Assembly: GCF_040689395.1 (NCBI RefSeq)
Contig: NZ_JBFAZX010000030.1
Coordinates: forward strand, 26,952 to 90,951
Direction: 5' to 3'
Length of the DNA: 64,000 nucleotides
Origin: Dactylosporangium sp040689395
GTDB lineage: Bacteria > Actinomycetota > Actinomycetes > Mycobacteriales > Micromonosporaceae
Position numbers and translations under genes: made by a program. A model generated the notes under the pieces. That model did no database searches, was not told the DNA's origin, and worked only from the letters and a program-made list of their open reading frames with translations. This document shows positions 40,557 to 49,574 of this stretch, in pieces (the stretch's first letter is position 1; every line of letters begins with the position of its first letter).

Positions 40557-41709
40557 TCGTGCTCGCCTGCAGGGCCAGCTGCAGGGCCAGGCGCTCGTCC
40601 GGGTCGTCCAGCGCGTCGCCGAAGAGGTCCCGCAGGCGACGCAGGCGGTAGCGGACCGTCTGCGGGTGGGTGTGCAGGGCCCGCGCGGCCGGGATCACCT
40701 GGCCCTGGGCGCGCAGCCAGGCGTGCAGGGTCTGCGCCAGCGGGCGGCGCGACGCCGGCGACAGGGCCGCCAGCGGGGCCAGCGCCCGGTCGGCCAGGCG
40801 GTCGGCGACGCCCGGCTCCCAGGACAGCAGCAGCGCTACGAGGTGCTCGTCGCAGTCGGCCACGCCGTCGGGGAGGCGGGACGCCTGCTGCAGCTCCAGG
40901 GCCTTGCGGGAGATGCGGTACGAGCGGCGGGCCTCGCGCAGCGGCACGAGCGGGCCGACTGCGGCGCGGCGCCCGGCCAGCGCGCGGTCCAGCGTGGACG
41001 CCGCGGGGCGCAGCAGGCGGGTCGCGCCGTCGATCACGGTGGCGATCGCGCCGCCGCCGGCCGCCCGGGCCAGGTGCTCCGCGTCGGTGCCCTCGACGCT
41101 GACCGCGCACAGCTGGGCGGGCAGCGGCCAGCGGGCCGCCTCGGCGGCGGCGTGCAGCGCGGCGTCGGCGGGCGGGTCGGGCTGCACGAGGAGGGTGATG
41201 AGCCGCCGGCGCACCTGGGCCCAGTCGTGCGCGGCGTCGCGCTGCTCGTCGAGGTAGCCCTCGGCCGCGGCGCCGGCGAGGGCGTCCACGTAGCCGAACA
41301 GGGCGGCGGCGATGACGTACAGCTCGGCCGGCGGCACCGGGCCGGGCCGCTCGACCAGGGCGGCCCAGAAGGTCTGGGCACCGACGGTGAGGATCGAGCG
41401 CAGGGCGTCGACGCGGTGGCCTTCGCGGTACTCGGTGCGGCCCAGCTCGGCGAAGACGGCGAGGGTGGGGCCGAGCTCGGCGCCGGAGGTGAAGGTCGCC
41501 ACGGCGGTCTCGACGCCGAGGGTCAGGCCGTGCCCCTGGCCGCCCGAGAGCGAGCGGCCCTGTCCGCGCATCGCGGCGCGGACGGCCGCGAGGACGCGCT
41601 CCTGCAGCAGCGGATGCAGGTCTTGAAGATGCTGCGGGAGCCCGGCTTTTGTCACCGGGGTGACAAAGTCCGCCGGAGTTTGTGTCTCGGGCACCAACGA
41701 TTTTGGCAT
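40540..41709 (-). CDS. PucR/CdaR-type transcription regulator
   Basis: 389 aa. The C-terminal PucR helix-turn-helix is clear: RPLAQTLHAWLRAQGQVIPAARALHTHPQTVRYRLRRLRDLFG. The middle (about 160-290) is a GGDEF-like PucR domain (PLPAQLCAVSVEG, RRAAVGPLVPLREARRSYRISRKAL). The N-terminal helical region may sense a ligand. It is divergent from the FAD dehydrogenase gene with only 21 bases between the two starts, so it most likely controls that gene and itself. Confidence 0.88.
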   Translation of the reverse strand: MPKSLVPETQTPADFVTPVTKAGLPQHLQDLHPLLQERVLAAVRAAMRGQGRSLSGGQGHGLTLGVETAVATFTSGAELGPTLAVFAELGRTEYREGHRVDALRSILTVGAQTFWAALVERPGPVPPAELYVIAAALFGYVDALAGAAAEGYLDEQRDAAHDWAQVRRRLITLLVQPDPPADAALHAAAEAARWPLPAQLCAVSVEGTDAEHLARAAGGGAIATVIDGATRLLRPAASTLDRALAGRRAAVGPLVPLREARRSYRISRKALELQQASRLPDGVADCDEHLVALLLSWEPGVADRLADRALAPLAALSPASRRPLAQTLHAWLRAQGQVIPAARALHTHPQTVRYRLRRLRDLFGDALDDPDERLALQLALQASTIRSAR

Positions 41710-41730
41710 ACGCGTACCTAGCCTGGTTGG

Positions 41731-43356
41731 GTGGATGCGGATGTGATCGTTGTCGGGGCGGGCCTGGCGGGGCTGGTGGCCGCGGCCGAGGTGGCCGACG
41801 CGGGCAAGCGGGTGATCCTGCTGGACCAGGAGCCCGAGCAGAGCCTCGGCGGGCAGGCGTTCTGGTCGTTCGGCGGGCTGTTCCTGGTCGACTCGCCGGA
41901 GCAGCGCCGGATGGGCATCCGCGACTCGGTTGAGCTGGCCTGGCAGGACTGGCTGGGCAGCGCGGGGTTCGACCGGCCGGAGGACGAGTGGCCGCGCCGC
42001 TGGGCCGAGGCCTACGTGCACTTCGCCGCGGGCGAGAAGCGGGCCTGGCTGCGCGCCATGGGACACCGGCTGTTCCCGGTGGTCGGGTGGGCCGAGCGCG
42101 GCGGCGGGCCGGCCGATGGCCACGGCAACTCGGTGCCCCGCTTCCACATCACGTGGGGCACCGGGCCGGGTGTCATCGAGCCGTTCGTACGCCGGGTGCG
42201 CGCGAGCGACCGTGTACAGCTGCGCTTCCGCCACCGCGTCGACGCGCTGCTACCGGGCGGCGTGGTGCGCGGCACCATCCTGGAGCCCAGCACCGTCCTT
42301 CGTGGACAGCCGAGCTCACGCACCGCGGCCGGCGAGTTCGAGCTCTCCGCGCAGGCCGTCATCGTCACCTCCGGCGGCATCGGCGGCGACCACGACCTGG
42401 TCCGCAAGGCGTGGCCGGCCCGACTGGGCGCCCCGCCGCGGCGCATGGTCGCCGGGGTGCCCGCCCACGTCGACGGCCGGATGCTCGCCATCACCGAGAC
42501 GGCCGGCGGGCGGGTCATCAACCCCGACCGGATGTGGCACTACACCGAGGGCCTGCGCAACTGGGACCCGGTCTGGCCCAACCACGGCATCCGCATCCTG
42601 CCCGGCCCGTCGTCGCTGTGGCTGGACGCGACCGGCCGGCGCCTGCCGGGGCCGTGCTTCCCGGGCTTCGACACGCTGAGCACCCTGCGGCATCTCATGG
42701 CCACCGGGTACGACCACAGCTGGTTCATCCTGACCCAGAAGATCATCGAGAAGGAGTTCGCGCTGTCGGGCTCCGAGCAGAACCCAGACCTCACCAACCG
42801 CAGCGTCCGGCAGGTGTTGCAGCGGGTGAAGAAGGGCGCGCCGGGGCCGGTCGAGGCGTTCAAGCAACACGGCTCGGACTTCGTCGTCGCGGCCACGCTG
42901 GACGATCTGGTGGCCGGGATGCAGCGGCTCGAGCCCGATGTTCCGCTGGACCTCGCCGCGATCCGCGGCACCGTCGAGGCCCGCGACCGCGAACTGGCCA
43001 ACACGTTCACCAAGGACGCGCAGATCACGGCGATCCGCGGTGCCCGGTCGTACCGCGGCGACAAGCTCATCCGCGTCGCCACCCCGCACCGCCTGCTGGA
43101 CCCGAAGGCGGGCCCACTGATCGCGGTACGCCTGAACATCCTGACCCGCAAGACCCTCGGCGGCCTGGAGACGGACCTGTCGGGCCGCGTGCTGCGCGCC
43201 GACGGCAGCCCCCTGCCGGGCGTCTACGCGGCCGGCGAGGTGGCCGGCTTCGGCGGCGGGGGCATGCACGGGTACAACTCGCTGGAGGGCACGTTCCTGG
43301 GCGGCTGCCTGTTCTCGGGTCGCACCGCCGGCCGCGCCGCGGCCGCCGCCGTCTAG
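41731..43356 (+). CDS. FAD-binding dehydrogenase (3-ketosteroid-dehydrogenase/fumarate-reductase-like)
   Basis: 541 aa from GTG. No ribosome-binding site; TAGCCT ends 6 bases before the GTG, consistent with a leaderless transcript. FAD motif DVIVVGAGLAGLVAAAEVADAG (4-25) and FLLDQE-type ILLDQEPEQSLGGQAFWSFGGLFLVDS. The C-terminal FAD end is LPGVYAAGEVAGFGGGGMHGYNSLEGTFLGGCLFSGRTAG. This is the group annotated as FAD-binding dehydrogenase (relatives of KstD and Rv0785). It removes or adds hydrogens on an unsaturated carbonyl compound; substrate unknown. Last host-like gene before the catabolic island. Confidence 0.87.
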   Translation: MDADVIVVGAGLAGLVAAAEVADAGKRVILLDQEPEQSLGGQAFWSFGGLFLVDSPEQRRMGIRDSVELAWQDWLGSAGFDRPEDEWPRRWAEAYVHFAAGEKRAWLRAMGHRLFPVVGWAERGGGPADGHGNSVPRFHITWGTGPGVIEPFVRRVRASDRVQLRFRHRVDALLPGGVVRGTILEPSTVLRGQPSSRTAAGEFELSAQAVIVTSGGIGGDHDLVRKAWPARLGAPPRRMVAGVPAHVDGRMLAITETAGGRVINPDRMWHYTEGLRNWDPVWPNHGIRILPGPSSLWLDATGRRLPGPCFPGFDTLSTLRHLMATGYDHSWFILTQKIIEKEFALSGSEQNPDLTNRSVRQVLQRVKKGAPGPVEAFKQHGSDFVVAATLDDLVAGMQRLEPDVPLDLAAIRGTVEARDRELANTFTKDAQITAIRGARSYRGDKLIRVATPHRLLDPKAGPLIAVRLNILTRKTLGGLETDLSGRVLRADGSPLPGVYAAGEVAGFGGGGMHGYNSLEGTFLGGCLFSGRTAGRAAAAAV

Positions 43357-43441
43357 CGCTGCTTCCCGGCCTCGGTCTTTCGTCAACTGGTGATCACGGC
43401 TCTCCGGAGGCGTTCGGGCGCGTTGCGACAACCCTCACTCG

Positions 43442-43511
43442 ACAGGTGCCTTCCGCCGGGATGGACAAGACCCTCAGCAAGTCCTGTCTTCCCGGCACAG
43501 AAGGCACCTGT
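43442..43511. repeat. 70-bp hairpin element at the island's left edge
   Basis: Perfect 12-bp terminal inverted repeats ACAGGTGCCTTC (43442-43453) and GAAGGCACCTGT (43500-43511). Inside them GCCGGGA (43455-43461) pairs with TCCCGGC (43490-43496), and GACAAGAC nearly pairs with GTCCTGTC. The whole element can fold into one long stem. It carries no ORF. It resembles a small miniature inverted-repeat element or a transposon-end remnant, and lies where gene style changes. Confidence 0.6.
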
Positions 43512-43535
43512 TCCCCTTTGATCCACACCGTGGGC

Positions 43536-43558
43536 AGCCCCGGCTAAGGGCCGGGGCT
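43536..43558 (-). terminator. Stem-loop at the end of the MFS gene
   Basis: AGCCCCGGC (43536-43544) and GCCGGGGCT (43550-43558), 9-bp perfect arms with a 5-base loop. The MFS stop codon (43557-43559) overlaps the stem. Confidence 0.75.
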
Positions 43559-44750
43559 AACCCTGGGCCGGCGGGAAGAGCTGCACGAACACGGCCGATG
43601 CGAGCAGCAGGGTGGCGAGCATCCAAAAGGCGGCAGTGGCCCCGAACGCGCCTGCCGCCAGGCCCGCCAGGACCGGGATGAGGATGAGCGCGAGTCGATT
43701 TCCGGCAAGCCGGACCGACAGCGTGTATCCGATCATTCGTGCTGGTGTCATTTTGACGAGCGAAGAGATGGAAAGAGGCTGCCCAAAGCCGAGGAAGAGC
43801 CCAGACACGATCATGGCGAAGAAGGCGAAGAGGAGCGAATTCATCGATGCAAGGCCCAGCGTGAGCGCGCCCGGGATCCCGACGCTCAGCATCATCAGTC
43901 GAACTCGGCCGACCCGCGCGACCGAAATTCGGGTACCGATTCGTGCGAGGAAAGACGCGAATGCCCTTGCCGCCAACAGTGATCCGACGACAGATGGGGA
44001 CCAGCCGTGGAGTCGTCCAAGCAACGGCAGGTACACGGTGATGACATCAATGTAGGTTACGGTGATCATGCTCAGGTAGAGGGTCGAGGCGGTCCTCGCA
44101 TTTCCGACAACCTCCCAGAGACGTGCCTTCGGGCTTGCAACACGTCGCGGTTCGTCCTGGCGGCGTATTCGAACGGCTAGCAGGGGGGCGACAGCGATGA
44201 GCGCGGCGACCGCGCACACGCTCAGCGCGAGGGTCGAGGCGCCGACCAGTCCTGACCCGGCGTGGAGCGAGAGGAGCAACCCGCCGACGAGTGGACCGGC
44301 CATCTGACTGAGGGAATGCGACGCCGTCATGATGCCGAAGCTGAAGTCGCGATCCAATCCCAGTCGCGCGATCGAGGCCTCGGTACCATTGATGACTCCC
44401 ACGTGACCGAGGCCGATGATGGCGTTGGAGACGAGGAGGGCAGGGATGGTCTCCGACTGCCCCATCGCAAGTAACCCCGCAGCGATCACCCCGAGACTTA
44501 CTCCCGCGATCGGAGTCGACAACCCTCGGTCAGTGAGTCTGCCTATCCGGAAGATGACAAGCAGCGGTAACAGCGCGAAGGCGGCGCTGACAGCCCCTAG
44601 GATATCGCCACCCATACCGAGGCCGACGATGCGGTACGCCGTGACGAACTTGGCGACATTGACCGCTGTCGTACCAATGAAAACGGTCGCGATAAGGGCC
44701 CACAAGCGTCGGCGTTCCATCTTGCGGTTCCCGCTGGAGCCGAGGCTCAC
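43557..44750 (-). CDS. MFS transporter
   Basis: 397 aa from GTG, sharing GTGA with the D-amino-acid dehydrogenase stop; an ATG ten codons later (MERRRLW) is an alternative. Twelve membrane helices; the cytosolic loop between helices 2 and 3 reads RIGRLTDRG (MFS motif A variant), and a basic loop near residue 200 (RIRRQDEPRRV) divides the halves. It resembles drug- or metabolite-efflux MFS proteins. Third gene of an amidohydrolase, D-amino-acid dehydrogenase, transporter unit, so it may move the substrate or a product. Visibly poorer in GC than the genes left of it. Confidence 0.88.
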   Translation of the reverse strand: MSLGSSGNRKMERRRLWALIATVFIGTTAVNVAKFVTAYRIVGLGMGGDILGAVSAAFALLPLLVIFRIGRLTDRGLSTPIAGVSLGVIAAGLLAMGQSETIPALLVSNAIIGLGHVGVINGTEASIARLGLDRDFSFGIMTASHSLSQMAGPLVGGLLLSLHAGSGLVGASTLALSVCAVAALIAVAPLLAVRIRRQDEPRRVASPKARLWEVVGNARTASTLYLSMITVTYIDVITVYLPLLGRLHGWSPSVVGSLLAARAFASFLARIGTRISVARVGRVRLMMLSVGIPGALTLGLASMNSLLFAFFAMIVSGLFLGFGQPLSISSLVKMTPARMIGYTLSVRLAGNRLALILIPVLAGLAAGAFGATAAFWMLATLLLASAVFVQLFPPAQG

Positions 44751-46018
44751 CTGGCCCTGGCTAGGACCGATTCGTCGATCCCGAACGTGCGCGGGTCAAG
44801 CTTCGGGCGACTGCCGTGCAGGAGGTCCGCGACGATGTCCGCCGACCCGGCAGCCATCGTCCATCCCAGGTTCCCGTGACCGGTGTTGAGGATGACATTC
44901 GGGTGCTTGCGAGCGTGGCCAATCAACGGCAACTCGTTGGACGTCACCGGGCGCAGCCCGATCTTCATCTCCGCGGCCTCCCAGTCGAAACTCTCGGGGA
45001 ACAGCTCGCCTCCGGATTGGAAGATCGACCGGGAGCTCTTTGAAGAAATGGAAAGGTCATAACCCGTGAAGTCTGCCGTCCCGGTCATTCTGATCGAATC
45101 ACCGAAACGCGACCAAGCGACCAGTCGCCCTTCATCAATGCCACTGATGCGCGGCGCGAGGCCCTGCGTTCGCACGGGCGCGTTCAGTGTGTAGCCCTTG
45201 ACCGGGTAGATGGGTAGCGACAGACCCAAGGTCCTTCCCACCGCGCGGCTATGGACCCCGAGGCAGAGGAGGTAGGCGTCACCACGGAAAACGCCCTTGT
45301 TCGTGCGGACCCCTCGGACAGTGCCGCGCTCGACCTCGAATCCGGTCACCGTCGTGCCAAGCTCGAACTCGACCCCCAGGTCCTTCGCCTTGGCCGCGAG
45401 AGCGTTGGCGAACATCGACGAGTCACCGCTCATAGCGGACGCACTGTAGATGGCGCCGGCAATCTTGTCCCTCACGGGACCGAGTGAAGGCTCGAGTTTG
45501 GCGCACTGGTCCGCGTCGAGGTATTCCTGCGGCTCGCCGAACTCCTTCAGAATGGACAGCCGGGCGATGCCGCGCTCGAGTGCCTCCTGAGTTCGGTGCA
45601 GGAAGAGCGCCCCTGCCTTGTTCTGGTGGAACTCGAGCCCGTTGTCGGCGACGACCCGGTCGAGCACCTCACGACTGTGCTGGCTCAACTTGAGGCGGCG
45701 CACCGTGTTCAGCTGCGAGCGTGGCGTCGTGCAGTTGGAAAGAAACCGCATGCCCCAGCGGTAGAGGGCCAGGTCGGGCTTCCAGTGCATCCGCATCGAC
45801 GTGTCCTGGCCCAGCAGCGATCGCACGAGCGTCTTCGGCGCGGCCGGCGATGCCCAGGTGAAGGCGTGCCCGGGCGCGATCAGTCCGGCGTTGACGTCGC
45901 TGGTCTCCTGCGCGAGAGCGTCGCGCCGCTCGATCAGGACGACGTCGTCGCCACGCTCGGCGAGCATGTAGGCGGCGGTGACGCCAATGACGCCACCGCC
46001 AAGAACAACGATCCTCAC
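44747..46018 (-). CDS. D-amino-acid dehydrogenase (DadA-like FAD oxidoreductase)
   Basis: 423 aa from GTG (GTGA overlap with the amidohydrolase stop). FAD motif RIVVLGGGVIGVTAAYMLAERGDDVVLIER (2-31), then the DadA-typical TSDVNAGLIAPGHAFTWASP, IYPVKGYTLN, RMTGTADFTGYD and GLRPVTSNELPLIGHARKHPNVILNTGHGNLGWTMAAGSADIVADLL. It oxidises D-amino acids to 2-oxo acids and ammonia, passing electrons to the membrane chain. With the racemase and hydrolase genes it suggests use of a D-amino acid or N-carbamoyl/cyclic precursor. Confidence 0.88.
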   Translation of the reverse strand: MRIVVLGGGVIGVTAAYMLAERGDDVVLIERRDALAQETSDVNAGLIAPGHAFTWASPAAPKTLVRSLLGQDTSMRMHWKPDLALYRWGMRFLSNCTTPRSQLNTVRRLKLSQHSREVLDRVVADNGLEFHQNKAGALFLHRTQEALERGIARLSILKEFGEPQEYLDADQCAKLEPSLGPVRDKIAGAIYSASAMSGDSSMFANALAAKAKDLGVEFELGTTVTGFEVERGTVRGVRTNKGVFRGDAYLLCLGVHSRAVGRTLGLSLPIYPVKGYTLNAPVRTQGLAPRISGIDEGRLVAWSRFGDSIRMTGTADFTGYDLSISSKSSRSIFQSGGELFPESFDWEAAEMKIGLRPVTSNELPLIGHARKHPNVILNTGHGNLGWTMAAGSADIVADLLHGSRPKLDPRTFGIDESVLARAR

Positions 46019-47403
46019 CGCTGGGTCCCGCGCGCGCTGACCGCGAGCCGCCCGGAAGGTTCGCCGATGATGCCTCGCTCGCGCTCATACACGGTCTGAC
46101 CGTGCAGGATCGTCTGCACGGGAACCCCCTTGACGGTCCTGCCGTCGTACGGGGTCCACCCGCACTTGCTCAGCACCTCGGAGTTGTTGATGACGACCTC
46201 GCGGTTGAGGTCGACAAGGACGATGTCGGCGTCGGATCCAGGCGTCAAGGATCCCTTCGTGTCCAGCCGGAATGCCCTGGCGGGCGTTGTCGACGTCGCC
46301 TGGATGACTCGGTTGATCGAGATCTTGCCCTCCGCGGCGGCGTTGAGCAGCAGGCTCAGATAGAACTGCGTCGACGGCGTGCCGGTATGCGCCTTCCACC
46401 CGTCGGTCCAGCCGGGCTCCTTGTCCTCCCTGGTATGCGGCGCGTGGTCGGTGGAGACGATGTCGATGATGCCCTCGTTGAGGCCGTCCCACAGGGCCGG
46501 GTGGTGCTTCTCCGGGATCCAGTACGACAGGGCGTACGAACCCATCCGCTCGATGTTCTCCCAGTCGACCCCGAGGAACAGTGCCCACGGATTGATCTCC
46601 GCCGTCACACGCTGACCACGCGCCTTGGCCTGCGCGATCATCTCGACCGTGCGCTCCGTCTGCACATGCAGGAGGTGCAGGTGCACTCCCGTGGCCTCCT
46701 GCATGCGCAGCAGCAGGGCGATCGCCGTATCCCACGCGATGCCGTCGTAGGCCGCGTACGCCTTCGCATAGGCGCGCGCGTCGCGCTCGCCGCGATCCCA
46801 CAGCTCGTGCTCGATGTGGTCCATGAGCGCCTGCTCGTGCGGGTGCACCATGAGCGGCACCCCGATGGCGGCGCACTGCTGCATGATGCTGAACAGCTGA
46901 CCGCTGTCGTGCACGCCGATACCGGGCATGTGCGGGTAGTCGCGTCCGGTGTCGGTGACCATGAACACCTTGAACGCCGAGATGCCCGTCGCGGCCATCG
47001 CCTCCAGCTCGCCGGGAACCGTGGGCGACGGGTTGATGTGGTAGTCGACGAACGCCCGCCCGACGTAGCGCTGCAGAATGTCGTCGAGGATCTTCGCGGT
47101 CGTCGGCGGCGGGCTGATGTTCGGCATCCCCAGGGTCGTGGTGACGCCGCCGGCGGCAGCGGCCCGGGTGACCGTGTCGATGTCTTCCTTGTACTCGAAT
47201 CCGGGTTCTCGGTGGTGGCTGTGCACGTCGACGAGTCCGGGGATTACCGCGAGTCCGCTCGCGTCGATCACCCGCGCCGCGGCCGGCTCGGTGCCGGGTG
47301 TGTAGATGCCCGCGACCTTGCCATCCTTCAGCCCGACAGAAAGCTTGATGCTCTGTTGTTCGTCGATCACCGTGCCACCGGTGATGACCGCATCCAGACT
47401 CAT
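46015..47403 (-). CDS. Cyclic amidohydrolase (dihydroorotase/allantoinase/hydantoinase type)
   Basis: 462 aa from the ATG at 47403 (GAGGA upstream); an in-frame ATG at 47421 lacks a site. Binuclear-metal amidohydrolase: VDVHSHHREPGFEYKED (first metal His pair), ISAFKVFM (carboxylated Lys), LMVHPHEQ, HLHLLHVQT, and IVSTDHAPHTREDKEPG with the metal Asp. The TDHAPHxxEDK signature belongs to class I dihydroorotases and allantoinases rather than DHPases. It opens a cyclic amide such as allantoin or a hydantoin. First gene of a three-gene minus-strand unit behind a LysR-type box. Confidence 0.87.
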   Translation of the reverse strand: MSLDAVITGGTVIDEQQSIKLSVGLKDGKVAGIYTPGTEPAAARVIDASGLAVIPGLVDVHSHHREPGFEYKEDIDTVTRAAAAGGVTTTLGMPNISPPPTTAKILDDILQRYVGRAFVDYHINPSPTVPGELEAMAATGISAFKVFMVTDTGRDYPHMPGIGVHDSGQLFSIMQQCAAIGVPLMVHPHEQALMDHIEHELWDRGERDARAYAKAYAAYDGIAWDTAIALLLRMQEATGVHLHLLHVQTERTVEMIAQAKARGQRVTAEINPWALFLGVDWENIERMGSYALSYWIPEKHHPALWDGLNEGIIDIVSTDHAPHTREDKEPGWTDGWKAHTGTPSTQFYLSLLLNAAAEGKISINRVIQATSTTPARAFRLDTKGSLTPGSDADIVLVDLNREVVINNSEVLSKCGWTPYDGRTVKGVPVQTILHGQTVYERERGIIGEPSGRLAVSARGTQR

Positions 47404-47521
47404 GTGCGTACCAATCCTCATTGCCGTTGTGATACGCCCGGTCCAGCGCCGGGGTCTGAGCGTCAGACTAATGGCGAGTGAGGCGCGCACACGGCTCCCG
47501 GATGATAGTTGGTTGTCACCG

Positions 47522-47544
47522 CCTGATAATCAATTCCTATCAGG
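47522..47544. promoter_or_regulatory. LysR-type box in the amidohydrolase/racemase divergent region
   Basis: Perfect inverted repeat CCTGATA (47522-47528), 9-base spacer, TATCAGG (47538-47544). It lies about 105-120 bases from each divergent start. The core TGATA-N9-TATCA is the same as in the box beside the lysR gene. Confidence 0.65.
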
Positions 47545-47649
47545 GCTTCCGCCCTCGGTCAGCGTCCTGCGGTCTAGCCTGCTACCGCTACACGACCATC
47601 AGAATCGCGTACTGAAAGGTACCGAGAGCCGAGGACGGCGGAAACAGTC

Positions 47650-48378
47650 ATGCCAGCACAACCGCACACCTACATCGGGAAATACCCCTTCTACGGTCAC
47701 GACATGGGGATCGTCCTGCTCGACATCAAGATCCCGCGCCCGAGCGGCGACATCGGCAACGCCCGTTCGTTCGCGTACCCCGTCGACTACGAGGTCGCCG
47801 CGGGAGCGACGGGGAAGGACATGCACACCGACCCCAACGAACGCGTGATGCGCTCGGTGCTCGACGCGGCGCAACGCCTGGTCGCCAGGGGGGTCAAGGC
47901 GCTCGCGACCAGCTGCGGACTGCTCGCGGTCTATCACGACAAGGTCGTGGCGGAGCTCGGCGTGCCGATGGTCACCTCAAGCCTGCTGCAGATCCCCCTC
48001 GCCCTGCGCGTCATCTCGCCCGGGAAGAAGATCGGCGTCGTCACCGTCGACTCCAAGGCCCTCACCCCCGCGCACTTCACCGGCGTCGGCGTGTCGGATC
48101 AGGACATGCGGCGCGTCGTGATCGCCGGGATGGAGCACACCGACGCCTTCTTCCCGGCTATCACCCGCAACGGACAGGAGTTGGACGTCGACCGGGCGCG
48201 CCAGGACGTGCTCGACGTCACGGCGCAGCTGCTGGAGCGTGAGCCCGACATCGGCGGACTCGTGCTGGAGTGCACGAACCTGTGCGTCTACTCGGACGCG
48301 CTGCGCGAGGCCTTCGGCCTGCCGGTGTGGGATGCCGTCGGCCTGGTCGACTGGCTCACCGCGAGCGTGTCGAGCTAG
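47650..48378 (+). CDS. Asp/Glu/hydantoin racemase-family protein
   Basis: 242 aa. Two-domain racemase fold with the two catalytic-position Cys: ATSCGLLAVYHDKV (first half) and LVLECTNLCVYSDALRE (second half). The middle (GKKIGVVTVDSKALTP) is the second-domain start. Members racemise Asp, Glu or hydantoins without cofactor, or isomerise maleate. Given the divergent amidohydrolase and DadA genes, a hydantoin or amino-acid racemase is most plausible; the exact substrate is open. Ends 9 bases before the lysR stop on the other strand. Confidence 0.82.
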   Translation: MPAQPHTYIGKYPFYGHDMGIVLLDIKIPRPSGDIGNARSFAYPVDYEVAAGATGKDMHTDPNERVMRSVLDAAQRLVARGVKALATSCGLLAVYHDKVVAELGVPMVTSSLLQIPLALRVISPGKKIGVVTVDSKALTPAHFTGVGVSDQDMRRVVIAGMEHTDAFFPAITRNGQELDVDRARQDVLDVTAQLLEREPDIGGLVLECTNLCVYSDALREAFGLPVWDAVGLVDWLTASVSS

Positions 48379-48387
48379 GCGAAAGGG

Positions 48388-49311
48388 TCATGAGGTCGTC
48401 GGAGGGGTCATCGGCCCCTCCGCACGCGCCCCCGTGAAATGCGCCTCCAGTCCGTCGATGAAGGACTGCATGCGCGGCGACACGTAGTGCTGCTTGTGCC
48501 ATGCCGCAAACAGCGTGAACGTGAGCGGCTGGCCGTCGTCGGAGCAGATGTAGCGCTTGGGCAGGTCGAACTGCCGGAGGTCGACCGTGTCGGCCATCAC
48601 GGCGATGCCGAGCCCGTTCTCGGCGAGCGCGGCCAGCGTCTGGCCGACCGAGCTCTCGCACACGACCTCGGGCTCGATGTTGTGCTGGCGGCACAGCGCG
48701 TTGAACAGCTCCGTCGCGATGAACGGCTCGCCCTTGAGCAACAGCGGCTCGTGCGCGAGCTCGCTGACCCGTAGCGGCTCGTCGGTGCCGGCGAGCGGAT
48801 GGTCCTTGGGCAGCGCCGCCAGGACCGCGACATCGCGCAGGAAGCGGCGATCGAAGACGGTCGGCAGCGGGGCGGCGAGGATCGCCAGGTCGCATTCCCG
48901 GTTCAGCAGGCGCTCGCGCAGGCCGGCCGCTCCGTCTTCGACGAACCGGATCTGCACGTCGCGGTTGTGCGTGAGCCACTGGCCGAGGAAGGCGGCCAGG
49001 AAGCTCCCGGTCGCGTTGGCGGCCGCGCCGATCCGCAGCACCTCGCCCGGCGAATCGACGATCTCCTGCAGGCTGTTCACGTCGTCCAGCAGCCTGCGGG
49101 CGCGCACGAGCAGCAGCTCACCCTGATGCGTCAAGCGCAGGCCCCACCGCCCGCGATCGAAGAGCTGCACCCCCAGGTTGGCCTCGAGACGGGCCATCTG
49201 CTTGCTGAGCGTGGGCTGCGCCACGAAGAGCGCTTTGGCCGCGCTGCGAAAGCTTTTGTGCTCGGCGATCGTCACGAATCGAGAAAGGGAACGCAGATCG
49301 AAGGCGTCCAT
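48388..49311 (-). CDS. LysR-family transcription regulator
   Basis: 307 aa from the ATG at 49311 (MDAFDLRSLSRFVTIAEHKSF). N-terminal helix-turn-helix: SAAKALFVAQPTLSKQMARLEANLGVQLFDRG. The effector domain (about 90-290) has two periplasmic-binding-like lobes (VLRIGAAANATGSFLAAFLGQWL, CDLAILAAPLPT, GLGIAVMADTVDL). It likely controls the minus-strand amidohydrolase unit, the racemase and the long plus-strand operon. A matching TGATA-N9-TATCA box lies 55 bases in front of it. LysR proteins usually bind such boxes and activate when a pathway compound is bound. Confidence 0.9.
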   Translation of the reverse strand: MDAFDLRSLSRFVTIAEHKSFRSAAKALFVAQPTLSKQMARLEANLGVQLFDRGRWGLRLTHQGELLLVRARRLLDDVNSLQEIVDSPGEVLRIGAAANATGSFLAAFLGQWLTHNRDVQIRFVEDGAAGLRERLLNRECDLAILAAPLPTVFDRRFLRDVAVLAALPKDHPLAGTDEPLRVSELAHEPLLLKGEPFIATELFNALCRQHNIEPEVVCESSVGQTLAALAENGLGIAVMADTVDLRQFDLPKRYICSDDGQPLTFTLFAAWHKQHYVSPRMQSFIDGLEAHFTGARAEGPMTPPTTS

Positions 49312-49365
49312 GCATTGGCACTGTACACCCCGGCCGGGCACGTGCTAGCTGGTCAGAAACGATGG

Positions 49366-49384
49366 TGATAGCGGCTACGTATCA
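49366..49384. promoter_or_regulatory. LysR-type box between lysR and the uptake operon
   Basis: TGATA (49366-49370), 9-base spacer, TATCA (49380-49384); the inner 15 bases have the ATA...TAT form typical of LysR recognition sites. It is 55 bases from the lysR ATG and about 190 from the binding-protein ATG. Confidence 0.6.
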
Positions 49385-49574
49385 GTCGGCGGGGTCCTGG
49401 ATATCAGTGCACCACTTGCGGAACGGGGACCTGGAAGCGAGCGTACTTCTACGCCTCCGCCCGACCGGTCGCAATCACTTGAAAGTATCGGTGCAGCGTG
49501 GCACCAGCTGTTTGGGGAGATTGCCTGCACCGTCCACTTCCCGGCGGCTCTACACAAGTGAACGGAGAACAACC

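Noticed and set aside
43557..44750. Transposase or integrase beside the hairpin
   Set aside because: The first gene after the hairpin is a twelve-helix transporter; no DDE or Tyr-recombinase motif occurs in the window.
46102..47481. 459-codon plus-strand frame opposite the amidohydrolase
   Set aside because: Shadow of the coding third positions; no domain, while the minus strand has complete metal-binding motifs.
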